From contig JADJXY010000002.1 in NCBI GenBank assembly GCA_016720065.1, positions 1,377,001-1,441,000 of the forward strand: a DNA stretch of 64,000 nt. The letters run 5' to 3'. Under the pieces are notes generated by a model. It was not told the origin of the DNA. It worked only from the letters and a program-made list of their open reading frames with translations, and did no database searches. This document shows, piece by piece, positions 60,633 to 64,000 of the stretch. Within the stretch, counting starts at the first letter, position 1, and every line of letters starts with the position of its first letter. The DNA is from Betaproteobacteria bacterium. Its GTDB lineage: Bacteria > Pseudomonadota > Gammaproteobacteria > Burkholderiales > Rhodocyclaceae. Position numbers and translations under genes: made by a program.

Positions 60633-60713
60633 GGCGACGTTGGATCGCACAGGCTGCACTCTTGTGCAGAGCAAATGAGAAATCGCCCAACATTTCGGCA
60701 ACTATTTTCCTCC

Positions 60714-60752
60714 TTGACGAACAGGGTCACTATGGATATCTTTAAGATATCC
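60714..60752 (+). promoter_or_regulatory. Promoter and operator of the toxin-antitoxin pair
   Basis: A sigma-70-like promoter TTGACG-17 bp-TATCTT (60714-60742) overlaps a perfect palindrome GGATATCTTTAAGATATCC (60734-60752) that covers the -10 box. This is the layout expected for autoregulation by the antitoxin. Confidence 0.7.
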
Positions 60753-60770
60753 AAATAGAGGAATATTGCC

Positions 60771-61058
60771 ATGACTGCCCGCGCTGCCGCCAACCAGATC
60801 GCATTTCGCTATCGCACGGTCGATAGCCCCACCGGAATTACGCGTGATACCGCCAAACGCCTGGCGGAATACTTGGGTGTGGATGAAACCCAGGCGATAC
60901 ATCAAGCGCTGCATGAACTGGCCGTCAAGGTGCTGCCGCAATACGAAGCCGACGACGGCCCGCTGACTGCCGTTCAGGTCCGTCAGATCAGGAAACACGT
61001 CCCCCAAGGTAGCAAGCGCTCGGTACGTTCGAGTTTGTTCGAAGCGAAAACTGCATGA
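60771..61058 (+). CDS. Type II antitoxin
   Basis: 95 aa. The N-terminus (IAFRYRTVDSPTGITRDTAKR, with LAEYLGVDETQAIHQALHEL) looks like a ribbon-helix-helix DNA-binding domain. A charged C-terminal tail would bind the toxin. GAGGAA precedes the ATG. It overlaps the toxin gene by 4 bases (ATGA), and a perfect operator lies over its promoter. Confidence 0.75.
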   Translation: MTARAAANQIAFRYRTVDSPTGITRDTAKRLAEYLGVDETQAIHQALHELAVKVLPQYEADDGPLTAVQVRQIRKHVPQGSKRSVRSSLFEAKTA

Positions 61059-61465
61059 CGCCCCAGTGGTGGGGAGAACCTACCGCTGGCGAAATCGTCT
61101 GGTGCCATTTCCCGGACAACATTACCCCCCGGCCAAAGCCCCGACCAGCCTTGATCCTGGCGGTCTTTGACGACGATGCACCGCACTTCGAGGTACGTGT
61201 TGCTTACGGTACCAGCCAGCGGACGACAACATTGCATCGGCGCGAGTTTTCGATCCTGCGCGATCGTAACCGTGCCGCCTACGAGGCGGCTGGATTGAGC
61301 TACGACACCAAATTCGACCTGAAACAGGCCATCGATTTACCTTTTACCACCGAGTGGTTTTCGGTGCCGCCAGCCGCACCCCATGGGCAAACACCCAAGT
61401 TGGGCACCCTCCACCCCTCGCTGGTACGCGCCGTACAGGCCGCATTTCAAGCAGCGAGCGAATGA
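61055..61465 (+). CDS. PemK/MazF-like toxin
   Basis: 136 aa. GEIVWCHFPDNITPRPKPRP then ALILAV matches the N-terminal strand of PemK/MazF endoribonucleases, where the Gly-Glu and Pro-Arg-Pro segments form the active site region. The rest fits a single SH3-like domain with extended C-terminus. Likely mRNA interferase controlled by the preceding antitoxin. Confidence 0.75.
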   Translation: MTPQWWGEPTAGEIVWCHFPDNITPRPKPRPALILAVFDDDAPHFEVRVAYGTSQRTTTLHRREFSILRDRNRAAYEAAGLSYDTKFDLKQAIDLPFTTEWFSVPPAAPHGQTPKLGTLHPSLVRAVQAAFQAASE

Positions 61466-62065
61466 GCAGTTGCACGACTGCCCTCACGGAACAAATAGTC
61501 CTGCCGTCGCACCTCCTGACCGTAAACTTCCTTTCATTCGAAAGGCAGGGTAATGAACGCATCCTGTTTCCCTATGGATGGACGGTCCGTAAGCAATGAA
61601 TGTCTGGCGTAACGCACACCTAAATTCCAAGCGCTTGGGTATGGCAAAAGCAATCATGGCCTTGAACCCAGGCAACGCACAGCGCGATACTACAAGCGCT
61701 TTCTGTGGACATCGTGTCTGCACAGCCTTCATCGGCGACTCCGGTCGCCCTGAGGTCCAGCCTAGCTGGCGTCGCAGTCGTCACCTGCCTTCCGAATACC
61801 CGACCACCATCGGGTCTGGCCGTTCATTTGGCCGAGAGTACTGTTCAGCCATCAGGCTGAATGTTGTGTTTCGCCGCCGTTCGACCTTCGGGTTGATCGG
61901 CATTGAACGAAGGCCCTGTTCGCAAGAACCGTAGGCCGTCATCCTGCACATGCCGGCTGGCATGTCCTGAGCCGCTCTGCCGATCCGGGCGGAGCATCCC
62001 GAACGGGGAACCCCAAGTTCCCCGCCAGGGATCGGTGTTCCCTTTCATTCCCGAAGGAGAACACC
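61466..62065 (+). promoter_or_regulatory. Long structured leader with serial hairpins
   Basis: 600 bp without credible ORF. It contains the repeated box (61714-61791), followed by consecutive hairpins: CCCGA-CCACCA-TCGGG, TTCAGCC-ATCA-GGCTGAA, TCGACC-TTCG-GGTTGA, CATGCC-GGCT-GGCATG. It ends with tandem hairpins CGGGGAA-CCCCAAG-TTCCCCG (62004-62024) and GGGA-TCGGTG-TTCCC (62028-62042), then GGAGAACACC before the ATG. Confidence 0.55.
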
Positions 62066-62239
62066 ATGTTCGCAACCTCTGTGACCAAAACGTCGCGTCC
62101 AGTTGCCGTGCTATTGGGTGGTTCCGGGTATGCCCGGCCTGCCACACGCACACCGGCCGTACCAGCGTTGTTGAAACCGCCGCCGATCATCCCCGGACAA
62201 TCCGGCTGCGCTTCCGAGTCTCATGCGGTAGGAGCCTGA
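62066..62239 (+). CDS. Short proline-rich protein with strong ribosome-binding site
   Basis: 57 aa (MFATSVTKTSRPVAVLLGG..., Pro-rich middle, ending ESHAVGA). It follows a strong GGAG and the conserved leader. Its stop overlaps the start of the next gene (TGATG), suggesting a small peptide whose translation couples to the next. Coding status is likely but not certain. Confidence 0.5.
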   Translation: MFATSVTKTSRPVAVLLGGSGYARPATRTPAVPALLKPPPIIPGQSGCASESHAVGA

Positions 62240-62463
62240 TGATGCCGATCAGTCTCTACCGCCGGCGCATTGCCGCCACCGTGATTCAACTGGCCAAGGA
62301 CGATCCATCCCTGGTCAAGGAGGTCATCGCCCGCTTGCGAGAGTCGGGCGAGATCGAAGTCGATGATCTGGTCTATCTGGACCGGATCGCCGACCGCTGG
62401 ATCGGGATTGCCGAGGTGAACAGCAAGGTCGGATCAGCGTACCCGCGTCAAGCGTGCGGGTAG
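62239..62463 (+). CDS. Small hypothetical protein
   Basis: 74 aa, MMPISLYRRRIAATVIQLAK then a charged helical part (LRESGEIEVDDLVYLDRIAD). Overlaps the previous stop codon and the convergent next gene by 30 bp. No family recognised. Confidence 0.5.
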   Translation: MMPISLYRRRIAATVIQLAKDDPSLVKEVIARLRESGEIEVDDLVYLDRIADRWIGIAEVNSKVGSAYPRQACG

Positions 62464-62682
62464 CGGGATGCCTTTGGCCTTAGCCAGTTCCACAGCGATC
62501 TTTTCCAGCAGATTCGGACGTTCGTCGTTCAGCGTATCGGCCCACTGGCTCAATACCTGTTCGATGTCGCCCGGCGTTCGCGCCCCGTCGAAGTCGAGTC
62601 CGAGTTTTCGGAAGTCCTCGATTTCGTCGGGCGTGAACCGTAGTGCGTTGCCTGCACGCAGCATGCTGTGGGCACCTTTCAT
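62434..62682 (-). CDS. Small hypothetical protein
   Basis: 82 aa on the minus strand. Acidic and helical (FTPDEIEDFRKLGLDFDG, IEQVLSQWADTLNDE). It converges on the previous small gene. No family recognised. Other reading frames here are weaker. Confidence 0.5.
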   Translation of the reverse strand: MKGAHSMLRAGNALRFTPDEIEDFRKLGLDFDGARTPGDIEQVLSQWADTLNDERPNLLEKIAVELAKAKGIPLPARLTRVR

Positions 62683-62706
62683 GTGTGAGCGTTCAGTTTA
62701 GCAGCG

Positions 62707-62790
62707 CCACATGTCCGTACAACCCCGGGGAGTCTACCGCTTCCCCGACCGGGGACAGGTGTTCCCTCTGTTCACCGTGGAGATAACACC
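62707..62790 (+). promoter_or_regulatory. Tandem-hairpin leader
   Basis: GGGGAG-TCTACCG-CTTCCCC (62727-62746) followed by GGGA-CAGGTG-TTCCC (62752-62766), then GGAGATAACACC-ATG. Same arrangement as at 55520 and 62004. Confidence 0.6.
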
Positions 62791-63291
62791 ATGTCAATCG
62801 AGAAGTCTCGTCCTCGTCCGCGGCGCTCCAGCTTCGAATCTGAGGAAGAACGTGCTTGGGTTGGTTTTTACCAGCGCGTCGGCCGGGATCCGGCCATCGC
62901 TAGCGAAGTTCTGGCCCAGTTGGAGTCCGATCCTGAAATGAAGCGCAGCCATCTGGCACTCTACCTATGCTGCAGGGAATCCCTGCGCCAGCACAAGGCC
63001 CGCCAGGCACGGCACAAGCGGATCGGTCAGTTCATCCGCGGGCTTTGCATCGGGTTGTTCATCCAGCCACTGCGCAACCTGCAGACGATGTGGCGCCACG
63101 GCAGCGACCTTGCTTTTGAATGCCTGCCCGAAGCAGCCAAGGTACCGGCCGCCGTCCAGGTGCGTCGCCTGCCCCGGAAATCTGGGTTCGCGACGGCCCG
63201 CACGGCTTTCGAGCGCCAGGTCACCTTGGCCCCCGCAGCCACCGAAGACCAGGCCTCGTCCGCCGATAAAGCACCGCGCACGGCCGCCTGA
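62791..63291 (+). CDS. Hypothetical protein of the element
   Basis: 166 aa. N-terminus basic (MSIEKSRPRPRRSSFESEEE), followed by a helical region with paired cysteines (LYLCCRESL) and a hydrophobic stretch (IGQFIRGLCIGLFIQPL) that may be a single membrane helix or amphipathic helix. C-terminus low-complexity. No family recognised. Confidence 0.55.
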   Translation: MSIEKSRPRPRRSSFESEEERAWVGFYQRVGRDPAIASEVLAQLESDPEMKRSHLALYLCCRESLRQHKARQARHKRIGQFIRGLCIGLFIQPLRNLQTMWRHGSDLAFECLPEAAKVPAAVQVRRLPRKSGFATARTAFERQVTLAPAATEDQASSADKAPRTAA

Positions 63292-63539
63292 CCCTTCCGG
63301 TCCGGCCTGCGATGTAACGGCTACGGCTGTCGTATCCGGATCGCCGAACGCCCATGCCCGCGCTTCAGTTCGCGGTGCGTACGGCGCTCGCTTCGATCCC
63401 ACCCATGCGTGCCGATGCTCCCCCCGAGGCAGCCTCGCACGATCAAATCCCGCATTGCCGACCCGCGTTCACCTTCCCCCGTCCGCCAGTGGGCATCGGC
63501 ATGCCCATCCCCGTCTCAAGCCATGAAAGGAAGCCATCG
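63292..63539 (+). promoter_or_regulatory. Leader with hairpin before the next gene
   Basis: 248 bp without ORF. A CGAGG-CAG-CCTCG palindrome lies in the middle, and a perfect GGGCAT-CGGC-ATGCCC hairpin lies at 63491-63506, followed by CCCC and then AAAGGAAG before the ATG. The hairpin resembles the second hairpin of the other leaders but the match is weaker. Confidence 0.45.
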
Positions 63540-63779
63540 ATGATCACCGTTACCGCAATCCTGAATGCCATCGAAGCCCATGCCAACCGCGCCATCGTCC
63601 AAGAGCTTCGCCTCATCAAGAAAGAGGTCGAAAAACTGCGTTCGTCCCTGCGCCCGGATGACCAAGAGCACGCGGACGCCCTGCTGCTGAAACTGGACCG
63701 TCTGATATTCGACCAGATCGTCGTCGCCAATGACGTGGTCGTTGAGCAAGTGTTCCAGCCGGTAGCGCAAACGGCCTGA
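63540..63779 (+). CDS. Small helical hypothetical protein
   Basis: 79 aa. Amphipathic coiled-coil-like helices (ITVTAILNAIEAHANRAIVQ, RLIKKEVEKLRSSL). AAAGGAAG lies before the ATG. No family recognised. Possibly a structural or oligomeric regulatory protein. Confidence 0.55.
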   Translation: MITVTAILNAIEAHANRAIVQELRLIKKEVEKLRSSLRPDDQEHADALLLKLDRLIFDQIVVANDVVVEQVFQPVAQTA

Positions 63780-63892
63780 ATTACCGCGCAACGACACGCC
63801 GGCCATACTCCGGACCGGCGAACCAACCAATACCCCGTGGGGCTCACACCCATGGGGTGTCGGGTTCCACGCCATGTCGAAAGGAACCCGAG
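63780..63892 (+). promoter_or_regulatory. Leader of the last gene
   Basis: Contains a GCCGG...CCGGC pair (from about 63797), CCCC-GT-GGGG, and ACACCC-ATG-GGGTGT. AAAGGAACC precedes the ATG. Related in style to the other leaders, but without the GGTG loop. Confidence 0.4.
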
Positions 63893-64000
63893 ATGAACAA
63901 GGTCAGCATCAATGCCGAACAACAACTCTATGTCATCGATTGCGGCGAGGGCTATACCTGCTTCGGCTTTGCCAACGCCCGCGACCACGCCAACCTGATT
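63893..64000 (+). CDS. Hypothetical protein, 5' part only
   Basis: First 36 codons of a gene running off the right edge (MNKVSINAEQQLYVIDCGEG, then YTCFGFANARDHANLI). The sequence suggests a small alpha/beta protein of mobile elements, but no family can be assigned from this fragment. Confidence 0.6.
   Translation, partial: MNKVSINAEQQLYVIDCGEGYTCFGFANARDHANLI

Larger units (their letters stand above)
39069..64000. mobile_element. Integrated element in tRNA-Pro (ICE/genomic island), left part
   Basis: The element starts at a tRNA-Pro 3' fragment with an adjacent P4-type integrase and carries a ParM-like protein, ParB, the PRTRC cassette, a second recombinase, a methylase-helicase and a toxin-antitoxin pair. 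Several genes are visibly lower in GC than the chromosome. No conjugation or relaxase gene is visible within the window, so ICE rather than a non-mobile island is inference from the cargo. The right end is not reached. Confidence 0.85.

Noticed and set aside
61596..61934. 112-aa plus-strand open frame in the leader region
   Set aside because: Lies in a repeated, hairpin-rich non-coding leader. No ribosome-binding site, and the frame is interrupted in the related copy of the box.

Overview
The window is high-GC chromosomal DNA from a betaproteobacterium, most likely of the Rhodocyclales (Dechloromonas/Azoarcus/Accumulibacter-like). The grounds are a phaC-phaB-phaB-phaR polyhydroxyalkanoate cluster followed by rimO, a surE-pcm-nlpD-rpoS operon, a PEP-CTERM protein, and the general protein repertoire. 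The genus is inference. About 39 kb is ordinary chromosome. From about 39.07 kb to the right edge the DNA is an integrated mobile element whose far end lies outside the window.

Chromosomal part (1-39,060). In order: hslO (a variant lacking two zinc cysteines) and a sensor kinase; a leftward set with an FAD-linked oxidase, a patatin-like protein, rimO and the PHA genes (repressor, two acetoacetyl-CoA reductases, class I synthase); a ZIP transporter; pgeF-rluD divergent from bamD; a 168-bp MITE-like palindrome; a Ser/Thr kinase-HDOD-GAF fusion; a DUF3293-like gene and rmuC; a signalling block (NarX-type kinase with LuxR regulator, hybrid kinase, diguanylate cyclase, single-domain receiver); gloB divergent from a methyltransferase-rnhA-dnaQ operon; an aldehyde dehydrogenase and an RluA-type pseudouridine synthase. 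Next come an ATPase remnant and an intact IS630-family insertion, a PEP-CTERM protein, the ATGA-coupled surE-pcm-nlpD-rpoS operon, an H-NS-family gene and small envelope proteins.

Mobile element (39,069 to beyond 64,000). It begins in the 3' 45 nt of a tRNA-Pro(GGG) gene, next to integrase arm-type repeats and a P4-type integrase. It carries a possible split Cas4-like nuclease, a ParM-like actin, a second tyrosine recombinase and a full PRTRC cassette: ParB, proteins E, C, F, B and A, and ThiF, with ParM-like D nearby. Within PRTRC one can read a ubiquitin-like protein (C), an E2-like protein with a cysteine (B), a JAMM peptidase with an intact motif (A) and an E1-like enzyme (ThiF). This is a complete ubiquitin-type conjugation/deconjugation set joined to DNA partition proteins. 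Further right are an ADP-ribosyltransferase-like protein, a large methylase/helicase broken by one frameshift, a type II toxin-antitoxin pair with a visible operator, and small accessory genes. Several of these small genes share an unusual tandem-hairpin leader ending in GGAGA..ACACC-ATG.

The two observations most worth following are the PRTRC ubiquitin-like module, especially the Gly-Gly and C-terminal extension of protein C, and the family of repeated structured leaders in the element.
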